Positions 18,690 through 27,605 of a stretch of 64,000 bases of DNA are shown here, one piece after another; position 1 is the first letter of the stretch, and each line of letters starts with the position of its first letter. The DNA comes from Streptomyces sp. NRRL S-340 (GTDB lineage Bacteria; Actinomycetota; Actinomycetes; Streptomycetales; Streptomycetaceae). Below the pieces are notes generated by a model that did not search any database, was not told the DNA's origin, and worked only from the letters and a program-made list of their open reading frames with translations. Position numbers and translations under genes: made by a program. Where the stretch lies: positions 1 to 64,000 of the forward strand of contig NZ_JOIY01000052.1 of assembly GCF_000720185.1 (NCBI RefSeq), read 5' to 3'.

Positions 18690-19112
18690 ACCGGCTGCCC
18701 CTTCCCGCTGCCCCACTGGTCCCACCCGTGCTGCCGTACGGTACGGCCTGACAGGGCGGACGTGGCAACTCTGGCACATCTTCGCAGGGCTCGCGGACAC
18801 GGGTCCGCCGGGAGGCATTCGCCCACCTCATCGGGGACATGGTCCCTTTTGACACGGGATCACCGGTGCGAGCGAATTAGCGCTGTTCGCTGACTCTTGC
18901 GGGCTTTTTCCGCTACCAGTTCGAGACAGGGCGCGGTCCGGCCAGGGCGGCGGGGGCGCCCTGGCCGGACCGCGGGACACCGGCCCGGCCGGCGGGTGGC
19001 CGGTGACCGGCCCGGTCCGGGCCGCGGGTGACCGCCCAGGACGGCGGGACGCGGGCGCGGAACCCGCCGCCCGGCCGCCCGCGTCCCCGCGGCCCGTACG
19101 GCTCCCGCGCCG
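18690..19112. other. Intergenic region with xdh operon promoter side and terminator
   Basis: No gene is supported. It must hold the promoter of the xanthine dehydrogenase-type operon at its left side and the GH20 operon terminator (18933-18973). The stretch around 18850-18910 is less GC-rich than its surroundings, as is typical of promoter DNA, but I could not pick a convincing -10/-35 pair. Confidence 0.6.
18933..18973. terminator. Strong hairpin terminator after the GH20 operon
   Basis: A perfect 17-bp stem, GCGGTCCGGCCAGGGCG (18933-18949) with its complement at 18957-18973, and a 7-base loop. It lies about 140 bases downstream of the GH20 stop. There is no clear T-run, as is usual for Streptomyces, and it could act in both directions. 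Confidence 0.8.
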
Positions 19113-20804
19113 CTACCTGACCGGCGGCGGGCCGTCGATGGGGCGTCCCAGGACGCCGGGCCTGCGCTGCCAGGGGTGCGGTCCGGCGGGCGGGCGGTAG
19201 CCGACGCCCAGGGCGTCCAGGCGCCGGTAGTGGGCGGTCATCCGCCGCTCGAAGCCGGCGAAGTCCCGTTCCGGTGAGGGGGGCAGGTCGCTCCAGGCGA
19301 CCTCGGCGAAGGCGGCCAGCCGGGGGAAGGTCTGGTAGTCCACGCGCGCGGGGTTCTCCATCACCTCGGTCCACACGTTGGCCTGGGTGCCCAGGACATG
19401 GGGGACGTGGGCGGCCTCCAGGCCGGGCGGAACCGGCTCGAACCGGTAGACGTCCTCCAGGGTGCGGACGAAGCCGATCGGCACGGGTTCGTCGGCGCCC
19501 GCGTCCTGCCGGTGGTCCAGGTACACGTGCTGCTCGGGGCACATGACGACGTCGTGACCGGCGCGTGCGGCGGCGGTCCCGCCCGCGTAGCCGCGCCAGG
19601 AGGCGACGGCGGCGCCCTCGGCGAGACCGCCCTCCAGGATCTCGTCCCAGCCGATGAGCCGGCGCCCGCGCGCGGTGAGCCACGTGTCGAAGTGGCGGAT
19701 GAACCAGGACTGGAGCTCCTCCTCACCGGCCAGTCCGAGTTCCTTGATGCGGGCCTGCGCGGTGACCGAGGCGCGCCACTGCTCCTTGGGGCACTCGTCG
19801 CCGCCGATGTGGAAGAAGCCGGAGAACGGGGCCGCGTCGGCGGGGAAGAGTTCGAGCAGTTCTTCGAGGACACCCTCGTAGAAGCGGAGGGTGGCGTCGG
19901 TGGGGGCGAGGACGTTCCTGCTGACGCCCCAGTCGTCCCAGACGCCGAGGGCGGTGGTGTCGACGACGTCGGTGTTGCCGAGTTCCGGGTAGGCGGCGAT
20001 GGCGGCCTGCGAGTGCCCGGGCACGTCCACCTCGGGGACCACGGTGATGTGCCGCTCGGCGGCGTAGGCGACGATCTCGCGGATGTCGTCCTGGGTGTAG
20101 TGGCCGCCGTGCGGCTTGTCCTCCCACAGCGGGGAGGCGCGGTGGCCGAACTTCGTCCGCGGGCGCCAGGAGCCGGTCCCGGTCAGCTTCGGGTACCGCT
20201 TGATCTCGACGCGCCAGCCCTGGTCGTCCGTCAGGTGGAAGTGCAGGACGTTGAGTTTGTGGGCCGCCATCAGGTCGAGGTAGCGCAGGACGCCGTCCTT
20301 GGGCATGAAGTGCCGGGCGACGTCCAGCATCAGGCCGCGCCAGCGAAAGCGCGGGGTGTCCTCGATCCCGGTCAGCGGCAGCCTCCACCGTGCGCCGGGC
20401 AGCGGGGCGCGCCGGAAGGCGGCCGGGCCGAGGAGCTGACGCAGCGTCTGGGCGCCCCAGAACAGGCCGGCCGGGCCGCCGCCCGCGAGGTCGGCGCCCC
20501 GCGCGGTGACCGTCAGCCGGTAGCCCTCGGCGCCGAGGTCGCGCGTGACGGCCTCGTCCAGGCGCAGCCGCAGGGCGCCGTCGCCGGCCGGTGCGGGGGC
20601 GAGCGGCAGCCCGGTGGCGGCGCCGAGGGTGGCGCGCAGCCAGCGTTCGGTGCGGGCGGTGCCCTCGCCCGCCGACACCGTGGTGTCCGGGCCCAGTTCG
20701 AAGAACCGTTCCTCGTCGGTCGTCATGCGCCCCGGCCGGGGGATCAGACCCGCCGCCTCGCCGGTCGCCTCGGTCACCTGGGTCACGTCATTCACGTCAG
20801 TCAC
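19113..20804 (-). CDS. Beta-N-acetylhexosaminidase, GH20 (cytoplasmic)
   Basis: A 563-residue protein. The GH20b-like N-terminal domain spans about 40-145 and the GH20 barrel about 150-510. The catalytic Asp-Glu pair is in FFHIGGDECPKEQW (D336-E337), and HFHLTDDQGWRVEIK is the family landmark at about 188-202. It removes terminal GlcNAc or GalNAc from chito-oligosaccharides or wall fragments by substrate-assisted catalysis. No signal peptide is present, so it works on imported sugars, matching its place after the transporter genes. The start is a GTG at 20804, one base after the permease stop, with AAGGA upstream, so translation is coupled. Confidence 0.95.
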   Translation of the reverse strand: MTDVNDVTQVTEATGEAAGLIPRPGRMTTDEERFFELGPDTTVSAGEGTARTERWLRATLGAATGLPLAPAPAGDGALRLRLDEAVTRDLGAEGYRLTVTARGADLAGGGPAGLFWGAQTLRQLLGPAAFRRAPLPGARWRLPLTGIEDTPRFRWRGLMLDVARHFMPKDGVLRYLDLMAAHKLNVLHFHLTDDQGWRVEIKRYPKLTGTGSWRPRTKFGHRASPLWEDKPHGGHYTQDDIREIVAYAAERHITVVPEVDVPGHSQAAIAAYPELGNTDVVDTTALGVWDDWGVSRNVLAPTDATLRFYEGVLEELLELFPADAAPFSGFFHIGGDECPKEQWRASVTAQARIKELGLAGEEELQSWFIRHFDTWLTARGRRLIGWDEILEGGLAEGAAVASWRGYAGGTAAARAGHDVVMCPEQHVYLDHRQDAGADEPVPIGFVRTLEDVYRFEPVPPGLEAAHVPHVLGTQANVWTEVMENPARVDYQTFPRLAAFAEVAWSDLPPSPERDFAGFERRMTAHYRRLDALGVGYRPPAGPHPWQRRPGVLGRPIDGPPPVR

Positions 20805-20805
20805 G

Positions 20806-21651
20806 TCAGTCCTTCACCGCTCCGCCGAGGCCGGAGACGAGTCGTCGTTGCACGAGTACGAAGAAGACCAGGACCGGGATCGTCATCACCGTGGAGGCGG
20901 CCATCACGCCGCCCCAGTCGGGATCGTCCGGTTTGTAGAAGACCAGCAGCGCCATCGGCAGCGTCGACTGGGAGGTGTCGCTGATGATGAACGACTTCGC
21001 GAACAGGAAGTCGTTCCAGGCCGAGATGAAGGAGAACACGCTGGTGGCCACCAGCCCGGGGAAGACCAGCGGGAAGAGGATCTGCCACAGGAACCGCGCA
21101 CGGCTCGCGCCGTCGATGAAGGCGGCCTCCTCCAGGGCTTCCGGTACGGCCTTCACGAACCCCCTGAGCATCCAGACCGCGAACGGCAGCGAGAAGGCGA
21201 TGTGGGGCAGGATCAGCGATCCCAGGGTGTTGAGCTGGCCGAAGTCCCGCATCAGGAAGAACAGCGGGATGGTGAGCGCCTCCACGGGCACCATCTGGGC
21301 CACCAGGAACAGGATCAGCAAGGTGGTGCGGAACCTGAAGCGGAAGCGGGTGACGGCGGTCGCCGCGAGGAACGCGATCAGCGCGGAGGCGATCACGACG
21401 GTGGCCGCGACGATCAGGCTGTTGAGGAAGTAGCGGCCGAACTCCTGCTGCTGGAAGACGCGCCGGAAGGAGTCCAGCGAGGGGGACGTCGTCCAGGGGC
21501 GCGGCTTCGTCGACTCGATCTCCCCGGCCGGTTTGAAGGCGCTGAGCACCATCCAGTACAGCGGGAAGGCGACCACGACCGCGACGGCCAGTGCCGACGC
21601 CTCGGCCGCGAGCCGTCCCGGACGGCGCACCCACGCGCGCGCGAGGTTCAC
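20806..21651 (-). CDS. Carbohydrate ABC transporter permease (MalG-like, CUT1)
   Basis: A 281-residue inner-membrane protein with six hydrophobic segments. The EAA loop EALEEAAFIDGASRARFLWQ that docks on the ATPase lies at about 190-210. It is the second permease of the sugar importer. The GTG start at 21651 overlaps the upstream stop as GTGA. No ATPase gene is in the operon, so it presumably uses a shared MsiK-type ATPase, as is common for Streptomyces CUT1 systems. Confidence 0.94.
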   Translation of the reverse strand: MNLARAWVRRPGRLAAEASALAVAVVVAFPLYWMVLSAFKPAGEIESTKPRPWTTSPSLDSFRRVFQQQEFGRYFLNSLIVAATVVIASALIAFLAATAVTRFRFRFRTTLLILFLVAQMVPVEALTIPLFFLMRDFGQLNTLGSLILPHIAFSLPFAVWMLRGFVKAVPEALEEAAFIDGASRARFLWQILFPLVFPGLVATSVFSFISAWNDFLFAKSFIISDTSQSTLPMALLVFYKPDDPDWGGVMAASTVMTIPVLVFFVLVQRRLVSGLGGAVKD

Positions 21652-22613
21652 AGCTCCTCCCCCTGGCGGCGCAGCAGCCGCAGGTAGACCAGGGTCACGG
21701 CGAGCAGGATCAGCAGCATCACCACGCCGATCGCGGAGCCGAGGCCGTACTGCGAGGACGCGAACGCCTTCTGGTAGGCGTAGACGTTCAGGACGAGGTT
21801 CTGGCCCGCGATGCCGCCGCCGCCCGTCATGACGTAGATCTGGGTGAACACCTTGAAGTCCCAGATGACGGACTGGATGGTGACCACGACCAGGATCGGC
21901 CGCAGCATCGGGGCCAGTACCGAGCGCCAGATCCGCCACTGGGAGGCGCCGTCCAGCGCGGCGGCCTCCAGCACTTCGGCGGGCACGGCGCGGATGCCGG
22001 CGTAGACGGTGACCATGACGAACGGGAAGGAACACCAGACCACTTCGAGCAGGACGAGGAGGAAGGCGCTGGAACGCCCGTACGTCCAGGAGTGGTCGCC
22101 GAGCCCGAGGATCCGGTTGACGGGCCCGAAGTCGGCGTCGAAGAGCAGCAGCCAGACCGTGGAGCCGGTGACCGCCGGGGTGGCCCAGGCGCCGAGGGCG
22201 GCGAGCATCAGCGCGAGGCGGGGCACCGCGCGCACCCGGGTGAGGAGCACGGCGAGCGCGCAGCCGACGGCGAGGGTGCAGAGTACGCAGGCCGCGGCGA
22301 ACACCACGGTGGCCAGCAGGACCCGCCAGAACTGGTCGTCCCGCAGGAGTTCGGCGTAGTTGCCCAGGCCCCGGAAGGCGGTCGGCTCGCCGCCGCTGAC
22401 CTGGGCCTGGGTGTACCGCAGGAAGGAGATCAGGCCGAGCTGGTAGACGGGGTAGACGAGCAGTCCGCCGAGGACGACGAGGGCGGGCGCGAGGTACAGC
22501 CAGGGGGCGGCGGCGGTGCCCTTCAGGGGGCGGGGGGTGCGGGGCGGGGAGCCGCGGCGCGCCCGCACCCGCGACCGCGGCGCGGCCCCCGGGCTCATGG
22601 GCGGAGCGGTCAT
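21648..22613 (-). CDS. Carbohydrate ABC transporter permease (MalF-like, CUT1)
   Basis: A 321-residue protein with an Arg-rich cytoplasmic N-terminus (about 1-35) and six membrane segments. The EAA loop is AEVLEAAALDGASQWRIWRS. It forms the translocation channel with the following permease. The ATG at 22613 overlaps the lipoprotein stop as ATGA. Together with its neighbours it makes a four-gene uptake and degradation operon for amino sugars; substrate assignment comes from the GH20 gene. Confidence 0.94.
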   Translation of the reverse strand: MTAPPMSPGAAPRSRVRARRGSPPRTPRPLKGTAAAPWLYLAPALVVLGGLLVYPVYQLGLISFLRYTQAQVSGGEPTAFRGLGNYAELLRDDQFWRVLLATVVFAAACVLCTLAVGCALAVLLTRVRAVPRLALMLAALGAWATPAVTGSTVWLLLFDADFGPVNRILGLGDHSWTYGRSSAFLLVLLEVVWCSFPFVMVTVYAGIRAVPAEVLEAAALDGASQWRIWRSVLAPMLRPILVVVTIQSVIWDFKVFTQIYVMTGGGGIAGQNLVLNVYAYQKAFASSQYGLGSAIGVVMLLILLAVTLVYLRLLRRQGEEL

Positions 22614-23920
22614 CCGGCGGCGCCGAACGCGTCGTTCATCTTCTTCGCCGCGTCCCCGGCGGCGGCCTCGACGTCCTTCTTGCCGCTGACGATCTCCTGG
22701 AGCATGGTCGGCAGCACCAGCGAGGAGTCGATCTGGGACCACGCGGGTGTGGCCGGGACGAACTCGGTGCCCGCCGCGAGGGTGTCGACGAACGGCTTGA
22801 CGAACGGCTCCTTCGCGGCGGCCTGGTCGCGCACGTCCTTGAAGGTGGGCAGGAAGCCCATCGCGTCGAACATCTCGCCCTGGGTCTTCTTCGAGGTGAG
22901 CCGCTTCATCAGGTCCACGGCGAGGGTGCGGTGCGCGGTACTCCTGAGCACGCCGATGTTGTTGCCGCCCGCGAACGCCGGTGCGACGGAGCCGGGCCGG
23001 ACGCCCGGCAGCGGCACGACCGCGTACTCGCCCTTGACCTGGCCGGCTTCGACGGCCTGGTGGCTGAAGTCGCCGCCGATCGCCATGGCGGCCTTGCCGG
23101 CGGCGAAGGCGGTGATGGTGTCGTTGCCGGTCATGCCGGCGCACTTGGCGGCGGGGCAGTTGTCGTCGCCGAACAGGGAGGTGTACGCCTCGATGCCCTT
23201 GCGTGCCGCGGGGCTGTCGATGGCGGAGGTGTAGGAGCCGGACTTCTCGGTGGCGATCCGGCCGCCGCCGGCCCAGACGAAGGGCAGGGCGCCGTAGGTG
23301 TAGGCGCCGCCGACGGCCAGGCCGTACAGGCCGGGCCGGGCGGCCCGTGCCCTGCGGGCGGTGGCGGCCAGTCCGGCCAGGGTCGTGGGCGGCTTGAGGT
23401 GCAGTTGCCTGAAGACGTCGGTGCGGTAGTACAGGGCGCGGACGCCGACGAAGTAGGGGGCGCCGTAGACCTTGCCGTCCACGGTGACCGACCGGCGGGC
23501 GGTCGGGTCGGTGTCCTTGGCCTCGTCCCAGGCGCCGAACTCCGCGGTGACGTCGGCGAGTCCGCCGTCCTTCACGTAGCCGGCCGTGTCGGTGTTGCCG
23601 TACTCGATGACGTCGGGGGCGCTCTTCGGGTCGTTGAAGGCGGCCTTGATCCGCTGGGCGCGGGTCTCCACGGGGATGTACTCGACGGTGACCCTCGTGT
23701 CCGCGTGGGCCTTGCGGAAGCCGGCGAGGACCTGCTCGACCACCCGTTCCTTCGGCTTGTTGCCGACCTCCTGGAAGAGCCACAGGCGCAGCGTGCCGGT
23801 CTTCTCGTCCTTGCCCGGGGAGGAGTCGCCGGACGTCTGCGGGGCGCAGGCGGTGGCGGTCACGACGGCTGCTGCCAGCAGTACGGCGAGCCGGCCGGGG
23901 ATTCTTGCGGAGAGCTTCAT
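22610..23920 (-). CDS. Extracellular sugar-binding lipoprotein (CUT1)
   Basis: A 436-residue lipoprotein with N-terminal KLSARIPGR, a hydrophobic core and lipobox ATAC (lipidated Cys25). The body is a family 1 solute-binding protein (GTLRLWLFQE ... FAAGKAAMAIGGDFS). It captures the sugar outside the cell for the two downstream permeases. The start has GGAGG 7-8 bases upstream. The promoter contains a palindrome (23944-23958), indicating local repression, but no regulator gene lies in the operon. The ligand is likely an N-acetylhexosamine oligomer, inferred from context. Confidence 0.93.
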   Translation of the reverse strand: MKLSARIPGRLAVLLAAAVVTATACAPQTSGDSSPGKDEKTGTLRLWLFQEVGNKPKERVVEQVLAGFRKAHADTRVTVEYIPVETRAQRIKAAFNDPKSAPDVIEYGNTDTAGYVKDGGLADVTAEFGAWDEAKDTDPTARRSVTVDGKVYGAPYFVGVRALYYRTDVFRQLHLKPPTTLAGLAATARRARAARPGLYGLAVGGAYTYGALPFVWAGGGRIATEKSGSYTSAIDSPAARKGIEAYTSLFGDDNCPAAKCAGMTGNDTITAFAAGKAAMAIGGDFSHQAVEAGQVKGEYAVVPLPGVRPGSVAPAFAGGNNIGVLRSTAHRTLAVDLMKRLTSKKTQGEMFDAMGFLPTFKDVRDQAAAKEPFVKPFVDTLAAGTEFVPATPAWSQIDSSLVLPTMLQEIVSGKKDVEAAAGDAAKKMNDAFGAAG

Positions 23921-23943
23921 GGAGCGATCCTCCGGTCAGAGTG

Positions 23944-23979
23944 TTGCAACATATGCAATGGCGGTTTTGCTCTGCACAA
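23944..23979 (-). promoter_or_regulatory. Promoter and operator of the GH20/ABC operon
   Basis: The palindrome TTGCA-N5-TGCAA (23944-23958) overlaps a -10-like CATATG (23950-23955). A -35-like TTGTGC (23974-23979, minus strand) is 18 bp away. A second, weaker palindrome TTTTGC-TCT-GCACAA overlaps the -35. The pattern fits a LacI/ROK-type repressor site. It does not match the DasR consensus I know. Confidence 0.6.
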
Positions 23980-24076
23980 CACACCGGAGGCTAGGTACTC
24001 GGCGAACGGGCCCACAAGAGGTCTCAACCACTCTGTGACCGCCGGACGCACCCTGTGCAACGCCGGGCAGCACAAA

Positions 24077-24110
24077 GGCCCCCGAAGTGCGCGAAACGCA
24101 CTCGGGGGCC
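24077..24110. terminator. Hairpin terminator after the DUF3039 gene
   Basis: GGCCCCCGAAGTGCG pairs with CGCACTCGGGGGCC across a short GAAA-type loop, with one mismatch. It lies 43 bases downstream of the DUF3039 stop. Confidence 0.8.
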
Positions 24111-24152
24111 CAGGTCGGCCCGGCGGCCCGGACGGGCGGCGGGAGGCGGGGC

Positions 24153-24437
24153 CTACTTCTTGTCGCCGCCCTTGCCCTGGTCGCCGCCGCCGCTCATGGA
24201 CTCGTAGATCTCCTTGCACAGCGGGCACACGGGGTACTTCTTCGGGTCGCGGCCCGGCACCCACACCTTGCCGCACAGCGCGACGACGGGCGTCCCGTCC
24301 AGGGCGCTCGCCATGATCTTGTCCTTCTGGACATAGTGGGCGAAGCGCTCGTGGTCGCCGTCTCCGTGGGACACCTGCGGCGTCGGCTCTACGAGGGTTC
24401 CCGTACCAGTGCCGCGCTCGGGCTCGAGAGTGCTCAT
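24153..24437 (-). CDS. DUF3039 family protein (putative zinc-binding)
   Basis: A 94-residue protein conserved in actinobacteria. ERFAHYVQKDKIMASALDG is the family signature, followed by ALCGKVW and PVCPLCKEIY, giving a possible Cys3 or Cys4-like metal site (C55, C71, C74). The tail is Gly/Lys-rich. There is no signal or membrane segment. The function is unknown. It is 28 bp downstream of the YqgE gene on the same strand and probably co-transcribed. Confidence 0.88.
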   Translation of the reverse strand: MSTLEPERGTGTGTLVEPTPQVSHGDGDHERFAHYVQKDKIMASALDGTPVVALCGKVWVPGRDPKKYPVCPLCKEIYESMSGGGDQGKGGDKK

Positions 24438-24465
24438 ACGGCAAGGGTACTGAAGCGCACGGACT

Positions 24466-25038
24466 TCAGTTGAGCGACGGGTCGTCCGGGTAGGTGGCGA
24501 CCATCGCCAGTTCGCTGCGCTGGCGGCGCAGCACCTCGCGCCACAGCCGCTCCGGCGACGGCGAGGAGACGTCTCCGGGCTCCGACTCGACGACGTACCA
24601 GGCCCCCTCCCCGAGTTCGTCCTCCAGCTGGCCGGGACCCCATCCCGCGTACCCGGCGAAGATCCGCAGCGAGCCGAGGGCGGAGGCGAGCAGCTCGGGC
24701 GGGGCCTCCAGGTCGACGAGCCCGATCGCCCCGTGCACCCGCCGCCAGCCCAGCGGGGCGCGTTCGCCCGCGCCGCCGCCCGGGACGACGGCGACGCCGA
24801 GTGCCGAGTCCAGCGACACCGGGCCGCCCTGGAAGACGACGCCGGGCTCCCCGGCGAGGGCCGCCCAGCCCTCCAGGATGTCGCCCACGTCCACGGGGGT
24901 GGGGCGGTTGAGGACGACACCGAGGGAGCCCTCCTCGTCGTGGTCGAGAAGGAGCACCACCGCACGCTCGAAGTTCGGGTCCGCCAGGGCGGGCGTTGCC
25001 ACGAGCAGCCGCCCTGTGAGCGAGGACACCTCGGTCAT
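24466..25038 (-). CDS. YqgE/AlgH family protein (DUF179)
   Basis: A 190-residue cytoplasmic protein with the family motifs LTGRLLVATPALADPNFERAV, GVVLNRPTP, FQGGPVS and IFAGYAGWGPGQLEDEL. The biochemical role is unresolved; AlgH was linked to alginate regulation in Pseudomonas. The ATG at 25038 matches the usual N-terminus MTEVSSLTG; another ATG nine bases upstream is possible. It is divergent from murA. Confidence 0.92.
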   Translation of the reverse strand: MTEVSSLTGRLLVATPALADPNFERAVVLLLDHDEEGSLGVVLNRPTPVDVGDILEGWAALAGEPGVVFQGGPVSLDSALGVAVVPGGGAGERAPLGWRRVHGAIGLVDLEAPPELLASALGSLRIFAGYAGWGPGQLEDELGEGAWYVVESEPGDVSSPSPERLWREVLRRQRSELAMVATYPDDPSLN

Positions 25039-25314
25039 GCCTGACATGATCCCGCATCTTCCCCCGGCGTGGGGAGCCAATCCGGCTGCCGGGGTGAGGG
25101 CGCGCACGGGGTACGGGGGCGCGGCGGGCGCACGGCCGCCGCGGTGACCGCACGTGCCCGTTCCCCGACGCATCGTGTTGTGACACAGCCATGACGCAGC
25201 GGGCGGCGCACGGGCTTACTTCCGGGGGCCGCCCGGCGATTACGCTGTCCTCTCCGGCCCCCGGCCCGAAGTGACCGGCCGCTCCCCTGCCCACCTCATC
25301 GGAACGCGAGATAC

Positions 25315-26661
25315 ATGACCGTCAACGGCACTGATGACGTACTGCTTGTCCACGGCGGAACCCCGCTGGAGGGTGAGATCCGTGTCCGGGGTGCGAAGAA
25401 CCTCGTACCGAAGGCCATGGTCGCCGCTCTGCTGGGCAGCGAACCGAGCCGGCTGCGCAATGTGCCGGACATCCGTGACGTGCGGGTCGTACGCGGCCTG
25501 CTGCAACTGCACGGGGTGACGGTCCGCCCGGGTGAGGAGCCGGGTGAGCTGGTGCTCGACCCGACCCGGGTGGAGAGCGCCAACGTGGCTGACATCGATG
25601 CCCACGCGGGTTCCAGCCGCATCCCGATCCTGTTCTGCGGCCCGCTGCTGCACCGGCTCGGCCACGCCTTCATCCCCGGCCTCGGCGGCTGTGACATCGG
25701 CGGCCGGCCCATCGACTTCCACTTCGACGTGCTGCGGCAGTTCGGCGCGACGATCGAGAAGCGGGCGGACGGCCAGTACCTGGAGGCGCCGCAGCGGCTG
25801 CGCGGCACGAAGATCCGGCTGCCCTACCCGTCCGTCGGCGCGACCGAGCAGGTGCTGCTGACGGCGGTGCTCGCCGAGGGCGTCACCGAGCTGTCCAACG
25901 CGGCCGTGGAGCCGGAGATCGAGGACCTCATCTGCGTGCTGCAGAAGATGGGCGCGATCATCGCGATGGACACCGACCGCACGATCCGCATCACCGGTGT
26001 GGACAAGCTCGGCGGCTACACCCACCGCGCTCTGGCCGACCGCCTGGAGGCGGCGTCCTGGGCCTCGGCGGCGCTGGCCACCGAGGGCGACATCTACGTC
26101 CGCGGCGCCCAGCAGCGGTCGATGATGACGTTCCTGAACACCTACCGGAAGGTGGGCGGGGCGTTCCAGATCGACGACGAGGGCATCCGTTTCTGGCACC
26201 CCGGCGGGCAGTTGAAGTCCATCGCGCTGGAGACGGACGTGCACCCCGGTTTCCAGACCGACTGGCAGCAGCCGCTGGTGGTCGCGCTGACCCAGGCGAC
26301 CGGCCTGTCGATCATCCACGAGACGGTCTACGAGTCCCGGCTCGGCTTCACGTCCGCGCTGAACCAGATGGGCGCGCACATCCAGCTCTACCGCGAGTGC
26401 CTGGGCGGCTCCGACTGCCGCTTCGGCCAGCGCAACTTCCTGCACTCCGCGGTGGTGTCGGGCCCGACCCGGCTCCAGGGCGCCGACCTGGTCATCCCGG
26501 ACCTGCGCGGCGGTTTCTCCTACCTGATCGCCGCGCTGGCGGCCCAGGGCACCTCCCGCGTCCACGGCATCGACCTGATCAACCGCGGCTACGAGAACTT
26601 CATGGAGAAGCTGGTCGAGCTGGGCGCGAAGGTCGAACTGCCCGGCCAGGCGCTCGGCTGA
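25315..26661 (+). CDS. murA: UDP-N-acetylglucosamine 1-carboxyvinyltransferase
   Basis: A 448-residue enzyme of the EPSP synthase fold. It transfers enolpyruvate from PEP to UDP-GlcNAc, the first committed step of peptidoglycan synthesis. The catalytic Cys lies in GLGGCDIGGRPIDFH (C126, equivalent to E. coli C115), so fosfomycin sensitivity at this residue is expected. Substrate-binding RVRGAKNLVPKAMVAALL is at about 23-40 and ends before the DIRDVR block. It is monocistronic, divergent from YqgE, with a hairpin terminator downstream. Confidence 0.97.
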   Translation: MTVNGTDDVLLVHGGTPLEGEIRVRGAKNLVPKAMVAALLGSEPSRLRNVPDIRDVRVVRGLLQLHGVTVRPGEEPGELVLDPTRVESANVADIDAHAGSSRIPILFCGPLLHRLGHAFIPGLGGCDIGGRPIDFHFDVLRQFGATIEKRADGQYLEAPQRLRGTKIRLPYPSVGATEQVLLTAVLAEGVTELSNAAVEPEIEDLICVLQKMGAIIAMDTDRTIRITGVDKLGGYTHRALADRLEAASWASAALATEGDIYVRGAQQRSMMTFLNTYRKVGGAFQIDDEGIRFWHPGGQLKSIALETDVHPGFQTDWQQPLVVALTQATGLSIIHETVYESRLGFTSALNQMGAHIQLYRECLGGSDCRFGQRNFLHSAVVSGPTRLQGADLVIPDLRGGFSYLIAALAAQGTSRVHGIDLINRGYENFMEKLVELGAKVELPGQALG

Positions 26662-26833
26662 ACGCCGCGGGCCGCGCCGGCCCCGGTGAGGGGCCCGGCC
26701 GGTCAACCCGGGCCGCCCGGCCCCGGCCGGCGGCCCGGCTGAGCGCTCCCGGCCGCCCCGGCCTCGCGGCCGGCCGGGCGGGCGCCCGGGGCGGCGGCCC
26801 GGCGGCCGGCCGTCCGAGGGCCTGTACGGCGAT

Positions 26834-26863
26834 GGGGCGGCCCCCCGCGGAGGGGGCCGCCCC
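26834..26863. terminator. Bidirectional terminator between murA and hupA
   Basis: GGGGCGGCCCCC and GGGGGCCGCCCC form a perfect 12-bp stem with a 6-base loop, between two convergent genes. The rest of 26662-26922 is GC-rich inverted-repeat DNA with no gene. Confidence 0.85.
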
Positions 26864-26922
26864 ATAGGCGTTCTCGGCCCTGCCGGGCCCCGTACGCCGT
26901 CCCGTGGCGTACGGCGGCAAGG

Positions 26923-27204
26923 TCACTTGCCCTTGGCGGCTTCCTTGAGCTTGCTGCCCGCCGAGACCTTCACGCTGTAGCCGGCCGGGATCTGGATCGG
27001 CTCGCCGGTCTGCGGGTTGCGAGCGGTGCGAGCGGCACGGTGGGTGCGCTCGAAGTTGAGGAAACCAGGGATGGTGACCTTCTCGTCCCCCTTGGAGACG
27101 ATGTCGCCGACGACGTCGGCGAACGCGGCCAGCACGGCGTCGGCGTCCTTGCGGGTCACCTCGGCGCGGTCGGCCAGCGCGGCCACCAGCTCACTGCGGT
27201 TCAT
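26923..27204 (-). CDS. hupA: HU-type nucleoid protein HupA
   Basis: A 93-residue histone-like protein starting MNRSELVAALADRAEVTRKDAD, with the DNA-binding beta-arm RTHRAARTARNPQTGEPIQIPA. It lacks the Lys/Ala-rich tail of the second Streptomyces HU (HupS), hence the hupA assignment. It binds DNA as a dimer without sequence specificity and compacts the nucleoid in vegetative hyphae. GGGAG lies upstream of the ATG. Confidence 0.95.
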   Translation of the reverse strand: MNRSELVAALADRAEVTRKDADAVLAAFADVVGDIVSKGDEKVTIPGFLNFERTHRAARTARNPQTGEPIQIPAGYSVKVSAGSKLKEAAKGK

Positions 27205-27605
27205 GTTGTTACTCCCGTGTTCTTCTTGCCGTTGAGGCGTGCCACGCGGCGAAGCCGCATGTTGGGCCAGCCAAGCCGATGCTGCCAGGGTCCTCGTGGG
27301 TCCCCGGACCCGGGTCCCTCGTCAGACCCTCGCGCCCAGGGAGGCATCCTGCCCCCACCTGCGGCGGGAAAGCCAATCCGGCACCCGTAGGAGTCGTGAG
27401 AACACCCTTGGGAGTCACACGAAAAGAGGGCCTGCGCCCCGGGGTCCGCGTCTGGACAGAGCCGCAGACGACAGACCGTGACCAGCCACGATAGGGCGCG
27501 GCAGTGACAGTGCCCGCCGCGACGCGCCGGGGCCCGGCGCGTCGTGGCGATCATCACGCCCGGGGGTACCGCCCGGCACCCTTTCCGACTGGTTCGTCCC
27601 GTTTC
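27205..27605. other. hupA upstream region
   Basis: About 400 bases without a convincing gene. Short frames on both strands have no recognised protein. It should hold the hupA promoter and leader. A GCGGC-GAA-GCCGC hairpin lies at 27246-27258, in what would be the hupA 5' leader. I cannot place the promoter with confidence. Confidence 0.55.

Noticed and set aside
11537..18700. Integrated island at tRNA-Cys
   Set aside because: The neighbouring genes look accessory, but I found no integrase and no duplicate of the tRNA 3' end, so the claim is not supported.
15529..18855. Longer start for the Fe-S subunit (1108 residues)
   Set aside because: The extra 352 residues overlap the whole FAD subunit gene in another frame and are Arg-rich; the GTG at 17799 has a good ribosome site and GTGA coupling.
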